The notes under the pieces were generated by a model that saw only the letters and a list, made by a program, of their open reading frames with translations, ran no database searches and had not been told where the DNA came from. From positions 1,364,001 through 1,428,000 of the forward strand of contig CM034106.1 of assembly GCA_019914945.1 (NCBI GenBank): 64,000 nucleotides of DNA. Direction: 5' to 3'. The translations under genes and the position numbers were made by a program. Source of the stretch: Typha latifolia (Eukaryota; Streptophyta; Magnoliopsida; Poales; Typhaceae). Positions 1 through 10,560 of this stretch are shown here, one piece after another (position 1 is the stretch's first letter; the number at the start of each line of letters is the position of its first letter).

Positions 1-437
1 AATCAATACACCAGGCGTGTGACTCGGCTGGTTGCTGGTTCAATCCCACCTTATGCAGGAAAGAGCGGGAAACAGAAATTAGAAAACTTATTTTGATGAT
101 GGCTTGGCTCGATTTGGTTACTCTATAATACATCGATTTGGAAGAGCTTGGAGCAATAACTCGATAATGACGTACCAACTTTGAGCTTAGACTACATAAT
201 TTGATGCTTTGGGTAGGCTAAGTGAGCTTGTTTATGACTTGGTTATTGATAGACTCGGCCTAGCTTTCCAGCTCACCGTCTAATATGTTAGGAGCTTCAA
301 TGACTTTGTATAGCCTATGTCCGGCTCTTGAATGATTAAAACAATCACACAAAAATATGAAAATATATCATATTATGCTCCTATTTTATTATACTTCTTT
401 AGGGAAATTGATCAAAAACACCGTGTGTTATATTTTT
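1..437. other. AT-rich spacer, no gene
   Basis: No reading frame with recognisable protein similarity. Positions 95-330 contain several short GGCTTGG/GAGCTTGG-type words of the kind seen in dispersed plant repeats. The motif GGTTCAATCC near position 40 resembles a tRNA B box, but no matching A box or cloverleaf is visible. Confidence 0.6.
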
Positions 438-806
438 AGGGATAATTCTCTTTTCACTTTCTAAACTATCATCATTTTTTGCAATAGCCTTTTGAAGTTT
501 TTTTTCTGGTACATAATGACTCCCTAAACTATCAAAAATATCTTATTCCATCCCTTCCGATAAGTTTTTGTTAATTATTTCCTTCCATAAATTGTCAAGT
601 GATAATCACGCGATAAAAATATAATGTATTTACCCCTCGTATGTATGTGCAAGTCATATGCAACTCAAGAGAGAATTTTATGTGATCAAAATAGAGGGGC
701 AATTTGGTCATTTCACTAATTACGTCTACGACGGTAAGGGAGTGATGTGTTTTTTTATAGTTCAGAGGGTCCTAGTGGTTCATGGAATAAAAAAGGAATT
801 ATCCCT
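438..806. mobile_element. Short non-autonomous TIR element (MITE), empty copy of the 56.5-kb family
   Basis: The ends are inverted repeats: AGGGATAATTC...TTTTCA on the left and its near complement GGAATTATCCCT on the right. The interior matches both arms of the 1.4-kb element at 56540-57915. Shared stretches include GTACATAAT.ACTCCC near the left end, ACCCCTC..A..TGTGCAAGTCA in the middle, and GAGGGGCAATTTG.TCA..TCAC near the right. This copy lacks the roughly 1-kb insert of the larger one. A T-rich TATTTTT flanks both ends, but in such DNA it is weak evidence of a target duplication. TIR type and A/T-rich target suggest a Mutator-like origin (inference). Confidence 0.7.
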
Positions 807-1481
807 TATTTTTTATTATCATTTATGCCCTACATTATTATAGTCATTTATCATTCAACCATTGCATTTTGGATTTAAATATTTAATCATCAAAACACCC
901 CCAATGTAAGGTTTTTGAACTGAACGTAATCATATTCATTAATTAACTTAATCTAAAGTGTAAAATGATCGGAGTATCCTTGCTACCAAATAAAAAAAAA
1001 AGATAAAAAAGGGGCATGATGTCGGCCACACCATGGCTAGCTTATTATGCTAAGCTCTGGGTGAACAAAGTCCTAATGGCCTTATTCACTTGGTTATCGT
1101 GGGGAAGACATGCGCTCCCAACCGTCAGTCATGCTCCATCACCATTCTCCCTCATTCTCTGATCAAGTTGATCAAGAGATCGATCGTGGTCGTCGATGCT
1201 GTTCGCCCCTCATCTACCACCTCTCCCACCCCATCCTATACTCTAGGAACACGACATCAACGCGGTGGCATGGTGGTGTTGCACCGCCACCAGAAATGAG
1301 AGGAATACTTTCTCCTTCGATGGGAGAAAGAAGAGGACGAAAGGAAAAAAAAAAAGGACAAAAAGATATAAGAAGATTAGAAGGAGAAGAAGAAGAAGAA
1401 GAAGAAAAGAAAGAGAAGGGAAGGGTGGAGGTGGCGCGCCGGCAAAGGAAGACTAGGACAAAGGAGAGATTAGAAATGAGA
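807..1481. other. Spacer with purine-rich GAA tract
   Basis: No supported gene. Positions about 1320-1480 are strongly purine-rich, with a (GAA)n run at about 1383-1416. Reading frames across it encode only Arg/Lys/Glu-rich low-complexity peptides and are not credible genes. Confidence 0.6.
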
Positions 1482-2962
1482 GTAATTTAGGTGTTTAAAT
1501 TTTAATTTTTAATTAATGAAATATTCTCTATTTTATCAACTACTCTTAAGTTAAATTTATAGTTAATTACATTGACACCCCCTTAATTATACTCGGTTTT
1601 CACAGAAATCCTTTAAACTTTTTTAGGTTAGAATGTCACTCCTAAAGTTTGGGATAAAATGAAACAAGTAATGGTAATGATGAAAAACGCGCAATGACCA
1701 ATTGTACCCCTAATTAATATATCACAATATTATTAATTTAAAAGTAAATTAAAATATTAAATATCTTACTCTCTTTTCTCCCCTTATTCTCTTCCCTCTC
1801 CCATGGACTCCCCTCTCATGCTCTTCTCTCTCTTTACTCTTTTCTCTCTCCCATGGCCTCCGCTCCCATGCTCTTCTCTCTCCTTACTCTCTTCTCACTC
1901 CCATGGCCTCTTGTCCCATGCAACTTGGCAGCGAAGCTTGCCACAGCTTGCCCTTTCCACGCGCGGGGAGGTTGGCCTGCTGGTTCCTAGTTATCACAAG
2001 CCAACAGTGGAGAGGTTGGCCGGCTGGTTCCTGGCTGTCACAAGCCAACGATGGGGAGGCGATGTCAGTGGCCAGTGATGGTGGAGGGGTTGTCGATGAT
2101 GGTGAAAGGAGAAGTAGGTGATGATGGACGGGGGAGGAAGACGTTTATTTTGATAATAAGTTAAATTTAAGTATAATACTATATATTCTTTTATCTTAAT
2201 TTAATTAAAAGGTTTATGAGGGCATCTAGGTCATCTTGAAGAAATATGAGTGCCATGTAATTTAGGTGTTTAAATTTTAATTTTTAATTAACAACTACTA
2301 TCAAGTTAAATTTAGAGTTAATTACATTGTTAATTATAAATTTAGGGTTAATTATATTGACACCCTCTTAATTATACTCAATTTTTATGAAAAACCCTTA
2401 AACTTTTTTAGATTACAATGTCACTCCTAAAGTTTAGGATAAAATGAAACAGGTAATGGTAGTGACGGAAAATGCGTAATGACCAATTGTACCCCTAATT
2501 AATATATCATAATATTATTAATTTTAAAAAATAAATTAAAATATTAACTATCTTACTCTCTTCTCTCTCCTTATTCTCTTCTCTCTCCTATGGCCTCCCC
2601 TCTCACGCTCTTCTCTCTCCATACTCTCTTCTCACTCTCGTGGCCTCCCCTCCTATGCAGCTGGGCAGCGAAGCTTGCCACGACCTAGCCTTTCGACGCG
2701 TGAGGAGGTTGGCCGGCTGGTTCCTAGTTATCACAAGCCAATAGCAGAGAGGTTGGTCGACTGGTTCCTGGCTGTCACAAGCCAACGAAGGGGAGGCGAT
2801 GTTAGTGGCCAGCGATGGTGAAGGGGTTGCCGATGATGGTGAAGGGAGAAGTGGGTGATGATGGATAGGGGAGGAAGACGTTAATTTTGATAATAAGTTA
2901 AATTTAAGTATAATACTATATATTCAAATATAGTTCAGAAGGTGTCAGCGTAATTAACCCTT
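1482..2962. repeat. Tandem repeat, two diverged units with a period of about 775 bp
   Basis: The word GTAATTTAGGTGTTTAAATTTTAATTTTTAA begins at 1482 and again at 2257. The two units then align through a shared order of blocks: a TTAATTACATTGACACCC segment, an AATGTCACTCCTAAAGTTT segment, an AATTGTACCCCTAATTAATAT segment, a CT-rich stretch, a GC-richer stretch with GGCTGGTTCCT and ATCACAAGCCAA, and a final GATAATAAGTTAAATTTAAG segment. The second unit is bounded by inverted repeats. The GC-richer part gives short open frames in both units, but these show no recognisable protein and differ between units. Confidence 0.8.
2341..2962. mobile_element. TIR element of about 620 bp inside the second repeat unit
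   Basis: The left end reads AGGGTTAATTATATTGACACC. The right end (2940-2962) reads GGTGTCAGCGTAATTAACCCT, whose complement is nearly identical. This makes 2341-2962 a non-autonomous DNA transposon with TIRs of about 22 bp. The first repeat unit has the same left end at about 1562 but no matching right end, so it looks like a truncated copy. The interior GC-rich block could be captured host sequence, but I could not identify it. Confidence 0.6.
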
Positions 2963-3916
2963 AAATTTAACTTAGTTTTCTAATGACTAAACGCAAAATA
3001 TAAGGGTCAAATAAGAAATATCCATATAGTAGAGTATAAACGATAATAATAATAAAATATTAGTGAAGAGATTTGAGTTTAATATCCATATGCTACGAGT
3101 CTTATGAGTTTCTGGCCACAAAAGGGGTAGGTATAAAATAATATTTACTTAAGTTCTTGAAGGGGAGGACTAGAGCTTTACATAGGATTTCCAAGGTTAA
3201 GAGGGAGTTGCTTGAGTTAGCCACCATGCAAGAAGACTCGGAATAGTCTGGCAGAGTCTTGCAAGTAATTAATGCATGCGCTGTTTTTCTGTAGAAGACT
3301 TGGAAAAATAAAGTCGGGCTAAGTCTTGCAAATAATTATATGAATTAGAAAAGGATCTTATCGTTCTTGGACTTATGGTAAAGACCGGAGTGAATTAAAA
3401 AAAAAAAAAAAGACCGGAGTGAATTTGGTGAGAGTGTCGGATAAGGAGAATAGATAAGCACCCAAAGCTAAAGCACATTAAGATAATTAATAACTATATC
3501 AGCTAATCACGAATAAGATCTTTAATGACCGTCAATGTTTTCACTGTTTTCAGTTTAACTATAATTTCTTTCATAAACGTTGCTAACGAAGTGACGTTTA
3601 GGCTCACAATGAAAACTTTTTCCTATATAAACTTGTGGGTGCTTATTATCTTACAGCCTATTGGGTTAAATTGGGTCATAAATTTGGTGTGAAACCTTCT
3701 ATGATACCCCGGTCTACAGGGTAAACAAATTGACTGTTTTGGCAATGCTCTATTTTCTTTGATGCGTGTCTGCATCTTATTGGGTTCATAAGATAGTCTT
3801 GGTGTCCTCGACTTTTTGGAGGTTTAAGTTGTGGGCAATGTTGCTCCCAGGCTGAGACAAGTCTCTGAAACTTGAGAGAAGAAGAAGTTAGTGAGCTCTT
3901 TTGGGGAAGAGGAGTA
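2963..3916. other. Spacer and upstream region of the broken CNL gene
   Basis: No gene. A TATA-like CTATATAAAC lies at about 3623-3632. The stretch 3830-3916 resembles the region just before the ATG of the intact CNL gene at 14226, including GAGCTCTTTTGGGGAAGAGGAGTAATGG here and GAGCTCTTTGGAGAAAAGAAATAATGG there. It is therefore the relic of the promoter and 5' leader of the 3917 gene. Confidence 0.6.
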
Positions 3917-4520
3917 ATGGCAACCATCCTCCATGCTTTTGCTTCTACTTGTGTCAATAGGCTTGCCACTCTGGTTGAGGAGCGAGTAGTCCTTGTACTC
4001 GGTGTGAAGGATGAGCTTAAGAGGCTGCAGAGAAGGATAGAGATGATCAGAGGTGTACTCGAGGACGCGGAGAGGCGGAGGATCCAAGATTCGGCCATCG
4101 ACACTTGGCTGAATGAGCTGAAGAATGTCATGTACGACGCTGATGACATTATCGACATCTGCAGGTACATGGGTGGGAACCTGTTGGAGGATCAACCATC
4201 ATCTTCATCAAACCCACCGGTACGCTGCCTATCCCCCCTGCTCTCTTGTGTTACTACTGTCCGAATGCGTCATGATATTGGAGGTAGAATTAAAAGATTG
4301 AATAATAGACTAGAGGAGATCCACAAGGACAAAGTAATGTTTAGCCTTAAGGATGGTGGATCGAATGACCCTCATATGACAAGGACGAGTGCTCGTATGA
4401 CATCTCCACTTCTTGATGCTGATGTTGTGGGGGATGAGATCGAAGCTGCTGCTGCGGAGATGGTGAAGAGGATAGTTAGCAGCAAGGAAGGAAAACAACA
4501 TCAAGTTGTTGCTGTAAGGT
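3917..4520 (+). pseudogene. CC-NB-ARC-LRR resistance gene, 5' part, cut by a copia insertion
   Basis: From the ATG at 3917 the frame encodes about 200 residues of an Rx-type coiled-coil domain. It includes the EDAERR and DADDIID motifs and aligns almost without gaps with the first part of the intact CNL protein at 14226. In the intact sister the segment KEGKQHQ is followed by the P-loop. Here the frame reads KEGKQHQVVAV and then enters a retrotransposon LTR at 4521, ending at a stop within it. NB-ARC and most of the LRR domain are absent. The last codons of the same gene appear to survive at about 11600-11760. It has no P-loop and cannot work as a full receptor; a CC-only peptide could in principle still be made, without direct evidence here. 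Confidence 0.88.
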
Positions 4521-4695
4521 TGTTAGCAATTTAACTAAAGTTTGTTAGAGTTCTGTTAAGCTTAGCTCTATAAATAAATCTTTGTATTAGTCATTGAGAG
4601 ACATATCGAAAAAAGAGGAATACAATCTCATCTTCTTCCTCATCTCTCTCTTCTCAACTCTCAAATCCCTAAACCCCAAACCTTTCAATTCTGCA
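4521..4695 (+). repeat. 5' LTR of Ty1/copia element
   Basis: It begins TGTTAGCAATT and ends TTCTGCA, giving the TG...CA boundaries of an LTR of 175 bp. CTCTATAAATAAAT at about 4565-4578 is a good TATA box for the element's own transcript. The LTR is followed directly by a primer-binding site. The 3' LTR is missing from the window. Confidence 0.85.
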
Positions 4696-4707
4696 TGGTA
4701 TCAGAGC
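4696..4707 (+). promoter_or_regulatory. Primer-binding site, initiator tRNA-Met type
   Basis: TGGTATCAGAGC follows the 5' LTR directly. This is the standard plant copia primer site, complementary to the 3' part of initiator methionine tRNA, where reverse transcription starts. Confidence 0.88.
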
Positions 4708-4883
4708 CTAGAGCCTAGGATTATAAATCCAATCCATTTTCCCATCAGAGCCTAGAGCCTAGGATTACAAATCCAATCCATTTTTTAATTCTCCTCCATC
4801 TCCTTTGCTTGCTTCTTCTTCTTCGATCTCTCAATCCTCAAGATTCAAGATTCAAGATTCAAGATCAAGAACTATCTACAATA

Positions 4884-7800
4884 ATGGTGAATTCTACTAC
4901 AGTCTCTCTTCTTGCAAATCTCTCCAACATCATCTCTGTCAAGCTTGATGACAACAACTATACCACATGGCATTTCCAGATGTATTCTCTTCTTCGAGGT
5001 CATGGTTTGCTCAAGTTTGCTGATGGTTCATATCCTTGTCCATCTCAGTACTCCATTTCAGATGATAGTCGTCTCATAAAAAATTCCTCTGAAGATCATG
5101 ATGATTGGCTAGAGCAGGATTGCAATCTCATTTCTTTGCTTACTGCAACTCTATCTCCTGAAGCTTTGTCTCATGTGGTTGGCTGTAACACAGCCTTGGA
5201 GGTATGGAATACTCTAAAAGATAGGTATGCTACTGTGTCTCGCTCTAATGTGGTTCAGCTGAAGTCTAATTTGCAATCTATTGAAAAAGGGTCAGATAGT
5301 GTTGATAAATATTTGCTTCGAGTCAAAAATGCTAGAGATCAATTGTCAGCTATTGGTATTAAGATTGAAGATGAAGATATTATGATTCTTGTTCTTAAGG
5401 GTTTACCCTCAGAATTTAGTACTGTGAGAATGATGATTAAGGCTAAACATGCTCCAATATCCATGTCTGAGCTACGTTCTTTGCTTCTTGCTGCTGAATC
5501 TGAATTGGATTGTGAGTCCAAATCTCTTGTATTGCCTTCTATGTCTGCCATGGTGGCCAAGAACAATTCTTATTCTTTAGAAAATCAAGATAAGGGAATC
5601 TTGTCAACACCTAATTACAATGGGTTATTGGCTCAAGATAATGGTCCAAGATATAATAGGGGAGGCTATAAGCATAATGGTAGACATAATGGAGGATCTA
5701 ATGGTGGATTTAGACAAAATTCTGGAGGAGGTTACAAAAACCACAATGGTGGACCTAGTAACTCTGGTGGGTACAATGGTTGGAATAATAGAGGTGCAAA
5801 TTCAAATAGAGGTGCAAATTCACAATTTGGGAACAATGGCAATGGATTTAATGGTGGCTTCTCTACATACAAGCCTCGAATTGTTTGTCAAATTTGCAAC
5901 AAACCTGGACATTCCGCACAAATTTGTTGGCATCTCAATAAGATTCAAGGTTATGAGACATCTTCCTTTGCTATGGTGTGTCAATTATGTGGTTTAACAA
6001 ATCATACTGCTGTAGATTGCAATCAGGAAACAGAATTTGCTGCTCTTCAAGGTCAACCTATAGCAATGATTGCATCTCATCAGCACACACCAAATTCTTC
6101 TCAGGAAGTATGGATCACAGACTCTGGAGCCTCTACACATATGACTTCAGATGCTCATAATCTCAACAACGTGACCACATATTCTGATGGTGCTCAAGTT
6201 CAAATTGGGGATGGTGCAGGTCTTTCTATTAAGCACATTGGCAATAGCTCTATCTTTCTTAATAAACATGCTATTCTTACATTAAAGAATATTTTACATG
6301 TTCCAAAACTTGCAGCGAAATTGCTTTCTGTATCTCAATTATGCAAGGACAACAACTGCAGAATGATCTTTGATGAGTTTTGTTTCTTTATACAGGACAA
6401 GGTGACAGGTCAGGTGCTGTTTCAAGGCCTTAGTGAGAATGGTCTCTATCCTATTCCAATGTATATGTCCAAGAACATATTCCATTCACTTCCATTACAA
6501 CCTATAGCTTACATTGGCTCCAAGATATCTCAGTCTCTTTGGCATCAACGCCTTGGTCATCCATCCAATATCATTACAGCGTCCATGTTAGCAAAGTCCA
6601 AAATATGTCCTACTATAGCTTCATCTACTTCTATTTGTGAATCTTGTTTAGCTGGTAAATTTACCAAGCTACCATTTCCAAAGTCTAGTACTAGATCATC
6701 TGTACCATTTCATACTATACATTCAGATGTGTGGGGTCCTTCTCCTCATTTGTCCATTGAAGGTTTCAAATATTACCTCACCTTTATAGATGATTGTACA
6801 AGATTTTGTTGGATTTTTCCTTTGAATAATAAATCACAAGTTTGTTCCTTATTCATTGCCTTTCACTCCTTTGTTTCTAATCAGTTTTCATCTTCCATTA
6901 AAGTTCTGCAAACTGATGGAGGAGGTGAATACTTGAGTCACAAGTTTAAAGTTTTTCTTTCTCAAACTGGTATTATTCACCAAATCTCGTGCCCTTATAC
7001 ACCACAGCAAAATGGCCTTGCAGAAAGAAAGAATAGGCATATAGTGGAAACTGCATTAACACTTCTTCATCAAGCTCATCTTCCTCCCAAATTCTGGTTC
7101 CATGCTTGTGCTATCTCAGTCTTTCTTATAAACAGAATGCCATCACCTATATTGTCCATGTCATCTCCTTATGAGCTACTCTATTCTAAACCTCCATGTC
7201 TTGATAATCTAAGGGTTTTTGGGTGTGCTTGTTTCCCTTTGCTTAAACCATATAATTCTAACAAACTGCAAGTCAAGACATCTAAGTGCATATTTTTGGG
7301 CTATGCACTAGGGTACAAGGGTTTCCTGTGTTACAATTACTCAAGTTCTAAGTTCCTTACATCAAGACATGTTGTCTTCGATGAGTCATCATTTCCTTAT
7401 CAATTTGTACCCACCCAGACAACTTTTTCTTCCCATCCATCTTATCCTCCACCTACTCAGTTTCTTCTTAGGTATCCATTTAAACATACATATATCTCCA
7501 AGACCATCCCACAGCAGCACCATACCTCACCTGTCCCTATAGCTACTAATGAGATTCCATCTGTGGTTGACACTATACAACCTCAAGCTCCACCATCTCA
7601 GTTTCAAAATGCTACAACTCCTATTGAGGTTCCGTCTTTGGTTGACACTACACAACCTCAAGCTTCATCTCAGCTTCAAAATGATATTCCTGGCTCTTCT
7701 ACGAAATTTATTTTACATCCTGAAGAAGTCTATATTCCTGTATCTGATATTGAGATTAATTTGGATCCACCATCTGAGGCTACTTCTAGCATTATTTCAG

Positions 7801-8642
7801 CATTTCAACCTCAATCTGTGTCCACTTCTGTTGACAAAGGTACTCATCCTATGATTACAAGAAGTAAGAATGGGATATTTAAACCAAAGGCCTTTCTAGT
7901 CAATACTTTGTATGATCCTACAACTAGTGAGCCTAATTCTTACAAAAAGGCATTGCAAATACCAGTTTGGAAGGCTGCTATGCAAGAAGAATTTGATGCC
8001 TTAACCAAACAAGGAACATGGATTTTAGTTCCTCCTCAAGCTAACAAGAACATTGTCAGTTGTAAATGGATCTTCAAAGTTAAACGAAACTCAGATGACT
8101 CAATTTCAAGGCAGAAAGCACGCCTTGTAGCTCGTGGTTTTAGTCAGGAGGAGGGTATTGACTATGCAGAAACATTTAGTCCAGTTGTTCGACATACTAC
8201 TGTGCGTCTTATTTTGGCTCTGGCTGCTCAGTTTGGTTGGAAGCTTCATCAATTAGATGTGAAAAATGCTTTTTTACATGGTATGTTGAAAGAGGAGGTA
8301 TACATGTCACAGCCACCAGGTTTTGAGGATTCAAGGTTTCCACATCATGTTTGCAAATTGCAAAAATCCATATATGGGTTAAAGCAAGCTCCTCGTGCTT
8401 GGAATGAGAGGTTCACATCTTTCTTACCCCAACTTGGTTTCAGACCATCTATTGCAGATCCTTCCTTGTTTGTGTTTACTTCTGGATCTTACCATGTTTA
8501 TCTTCTATTATATGTAGACGATATAATAATCACAGGGAATAATGCTTCTGCTATACAAAAGGTCAAAGATGCTCTTCAACAAGAGTTTGAAATGAAAGAC
8601 TTAGGTCTTCTTCATTATTTTTTAATAATGAAGAAGACCTAA
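4884..8642 (+). CDS. Copia gag-pol polyprotein, truncated in reverse transcriptase
   Basis: The frame runs 1252 codons from the ATG at 4884. The frame is open further upstream but has no better ATG. Domains in order: a gag region from the start; a Gly/Asn-rich linker; two CCHC-type knuckles (CQICNKPGHSAQIC near residue 334 and CQLCGLTNHTAVDC near 366); aspartic protease with DSGA near 413; GAG-pre-integrase motif LWHQRLGHPS near 552; integrase core with Asp near 616, Asp near 679 and Glu near 714; and copia-type reverse transcriptase with YVDDIIIT near 1210. Normal copia polyproteins continue through the end of RT into RNase H. Here the frame turns into a mirror copy of itself after residues MKDLGLLHYFL, and the folded-back DNA supplies the stop codon. 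It cannot complete reverse transcription alone. Confidence 0.93.
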   Translation: MVNSTTVSLLANLSNIISVKLDDNNYTTWHFQMYSLLRGHGLLKFADGSYPCPSQYSISDDSRLIKNSSEDHDDWLEQDCNLISLLTATLSPEALSHVVGCNTALEVWNTLKDRYATVSRSNVVQLKSNLQSIEKGSDSVDKYLLRVKNARDQLSAIGIKIEDEDIMILVLKGLPSEFSTVRMMIKAKHAPISMSELRSLLLAAESELDCESKSLVLPSMSAMVAKNNSYSLENQDKGILSTPNYNGLLAQDNGPRYNRGGYKHNGRHNGGSNGGFRQNSGGGYKNHNGGPSNSGGYNGWNNRGANSNRGANSQFGNNGNGFNGGFSTYKPRIVCQICNKPGHSAQICWHLNKIQGYETSSFAMVCQLCGLTNHTAVDCNQETEFAALQGQPIAMIASHQHTPNSSQEVWITDSGASTHMTSDAHNLNNVTTYSDGAQVQIGDGAGLSIKHIGNSSIFLNKHAILTLKNILHVPKLAAKLLSVSQLCKDNNCRMIFDEFCFFIQDKVTGQVLFQGLSENGLYPIPMYMSKNIFHSLPLQPIAYIGSKISQSLWHQRLGHPSNIITASMLAKSKICPTIASSTSICESCLAGKFTKLPFPKSSTRSSVPFHTIHSDVWGPSPHLSIEGFKYYLTFIDDCTRFCWIFPLNNKSQVCSLFIAFHSFVSNQFSSSIKVLQTDGGGEYLSHKFKVFLSQTGIIHQISCPYTPQQNGLAERKNRHIVETALTLLHQAHLPPKFWFHACAISVFLINRMPSPILSMSSPYELLYSKPPCLDNLRVFGCACFPLLKPYNSNKLQVKTSKCIFLGYALGYKGFLCYNYSSSKFLTSRHVVFDESSFPYQFVPTQTTFSSHPSYPPPTQFLLRYPFKHTYISKTIPQQHHTSPVPIATNEIPSVVDTIQPQAPPSQFQNATTPIEVPSLVDTTQPQASSQLQNDIPGSSTKFILHPEEVYIPVSDIEINLDPPSEATSSIISAFQPQSVSTSVDKGTHPMITRSKNGIFKPKAFLVNTLYDPTTSEPNSYKKALQIPVWKAAMQEEFDALTKQGTWILVPPQANKNIVSCKWIFKVKRNSDDSISRQKARLVARGFSQEEGIDYAETFSPVVRHTTVRLILALAAQFGWKLHQLDVKNAFLHGMLKEEVYMSQPPGFEDSRFPHHVCKLQKSIYGLKQAPRAWNERFTSFLPQLGFRPSIADPSLFVFTSGSYHVYLLLYVDDIIITGNNASAIQKVKDALQQEFEMKDLGLLHYFLIMKKT

Positions 8643-8653
8643 GTCTTTCATTT
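8590..8653. repeat. Perfect 30-bp inverted repeat with 4-nt loop at the copia break
   Basis: The arm at 8590-8619 (AAATGAAAGACTTAGG... through CATTATT) is complemented exactly by 8624-8653, with TTTT between. The left arm is genuine copia RT sequence. The right arm is an inverted copy that replaces what should follow, and it provides the stop at 8640-8642. This is the signature expected of a fold-back or template switch on a single strand. It is not a terminator. Confidence 0.93.
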
Positions 8654-10560
8654 TTGATAAATTAATAATTTTAGTCTTAAAACTATTGCTAACCTCAAAG
8701 ATGGTGCCTATATATAATGGTTCATATTTTCTTGTTGCCACCTTTGTTCTAATTTTCTCAAAATTATAGGACAAATTTTGTGTTTGTAGTTAACTCCCAA
8801 TTGCATCATCTCATGATATCTAGTCATCAACTACCTTATAATACCCTCCACCACTATGATTATTGATTTATCCCTAATATCTTTTAAGAAGATATTAAAT
8901 GTCTCACTCATGTTATTCACAATTTTGTCGCACTTACTTCTAAGGCTTTGTCTGGATCTAGCCTAACAAGCAAGGTTCTCCTTCATCAACCAATTATAGA
9001 CTTCTTGATTGTGAGACTTTAACTCATCTTTTTTTTTTTCTTAAAATTCATACGTTGTGTAGGTCGATGCAACTGCCCACATCATATCTTTGTATTTTTT
9101 TTTTCTTTTGAATATCTTTGTAAAATTTGCATATAGGTATTTAGCATAATATCTATGCTCTACTCTAGGCATTAGCTCTTCAAAAGTCCATATAAAACCC
9201 TGTAATAATAGATAGAAAAAATATTAAATTCTTAATTCTTATTAGATAAAATAAATAATTGATTATACAAAGTATACATTTAGTTTATCTGAGATAAAAA
9301 TCCATTCTTTATACTTAGGCCTTCCCATCATAACAAGTAGATTCTTCAAAAATCATGTTCAACTGTCCTTGCATTCTACTTTAGCTACTTGTATAGCTAA
9401 TGGATACATCTAATTGTTCTTATCTATCCCTAATATATGCAATAGTTGCGCACCATATGGTTCTTTCAAGTGACAAGCATCTAACTGAATTATGGGTCTA
9501 CATTCATCCAAAAATCCTCTAAATTGTGCATCATATATGGTGAAATGTCGTCTAAACACTGGCTGTGCATCCATAGTAGGCTTTATCAGCTTATAATATG
9601 GCCCTACTTCTAGGATTATGTTTTCTTAGCACTTCATACATAACTTACCATACTGCTCCACATGACTTCTTTCTATTTTTTGTAAAGCCTTTTTCTTTAC
9701 CCTATAAACTTGCATTTTGATACATTTAACATCTAGTCTCTTCTAATTGTCTTCTTTATAGAATTATCTTTCTAATATGGATTGTCAATTAGTTGCTCCA
9801 TATATTTCTTTTGAAAGCCATGTACTTATTGCTACTGTATTTTTAAAGACTCTTTTTCATGAATGAAACCCTTTTAGACTTTTAATTTGATAAGGTAGCA
9901 TAAATGCTTGTACATTAGGAAAAGTCATACCAACAAATAATCTAGAGCTTTCTAAGTCTTTCTCACCCATATATTCTTCATAATTAGGTTGATCATTATT
10001 ATTTGAGGCCCCTCTCAAACATTTTGCCTCTTGACTATTGATAGAGTCATAAAAAGCATCCAAGTTCTAGGCTCTTTTTCTTTTGATAGAAGTAGGGGTA
10101 GGTTTGAAAGAATGCAAACCACTAGCATCGAAAAATTCAACTTCACTTGATGATTCTCCTAAATATGGTTCCTCTTCACAAACGCTAGGTTGCTCATCAT
10201 AACTATCATCCTACAAACTATCAAAATATACATCTATTCTATCCTTAGATACATATGTTTCTAGCTCAAAAGGTTATAGTGTTTTGGGATAAGGTACATA
10301 TGTTTCTAGCTTAGTAGGTTATTCTATTAGCTTAGGTGGTTCATGTTTCGTTTTCATATGTTTTGTTAGGTTATTTTTTGTATAATAGTACCTCCTCTAA
10401 TTCAGCATGCATGCCAAACATGATTAAAACATCATTATCATTAGTAATCTTCCTTAATCTACTATTCATGTTAACCTAAGGCAACTTGTAATACACCATA
10501 GCTTTAGTATAATTTTTTCTTTCAAAATACTCAACACTTCTATATAGGACATCAAATCAG
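8654..10560 (-). pseudogene. MULE (MuDR-type) transposase, decayed
   Basis: Reading the minus strand from about 10560 down gives recognisable pieces of a plant Mutator transposase in order. They are an N-terminal stretch with RKITNDNDVLIMFGMHAE-like residues (about 10380-10560), an open segment at 9857-10063 containing FPNVQAF, then DACHLKEPYGAQLL...GIDKNN (about 9420-9490), NGFLSQ/GWIFISDKQ-type sequence (about 9290), PRVEHRYYAKYLYANF (about 9115-9175), and SETFNIFLKDIRDKS (about 8862-8915). Frameshifts and stops separate the pieces. The C-terminal zinc knuckle is missing, and the gene stops where the copia hairpin begins. No terminal inverted repeats could be assigned. It is non-functional and probably part of the insertions that split the CNL gene. 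Confidence 0.85.

Larger units (their letters stand above)
4521..8653 (+). mobile_element. Ty1/copia retrotransposon, 3'-truncated
   Basis: The order is 5' LTR (4521-4695), primer-binding site, leader, and one long gag-pol frame. The element stops in the reverse transcriptase region and lacks RNase H, polypurine tract and 3' LTR. It lies in sense orientation inside the broken CNL gene. The uninterrupted 1252-codon frame suggests a fairly recent insertion (inference). Its 3' end is an unusual perfect hairpin, after which a MULE remnant begins. No reliable target-site duplication can be assigned because the 3' end is lost. Confidence 0.92.

Noticed and set aside
30..60. tRNA-like B box
   Set aside because: No A box and no cloverleaf pairing could be built around it.
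1110..1490. Open frame of 126 codons
   Set aside because: Low-complexity Arg/Lys/Glu-rich product from a GAA tract, overlapping other frames of similar length, no recognisable domain.
1803..2121. Two overlapping frames in the first tandem unit
   Set aside because: The frame is not kept in the second unit, and the peptides match nothing I recognise; treated as repeat sequence.
5620..5997. Second frame inside copia gag-pol
   Set aside because: Shadow of the Gly/Asn-rich linker in another frame.
8590..8653. Hairpin read as a transcription terminator or microRNA precursor
   Set aside because: The left arm is copia coding sequence and the right arm its mirror. A 30-bp perfect stem with a 4-base loop is too short and too perfect for a plant microRNA precursor, and there is no bacterial context.
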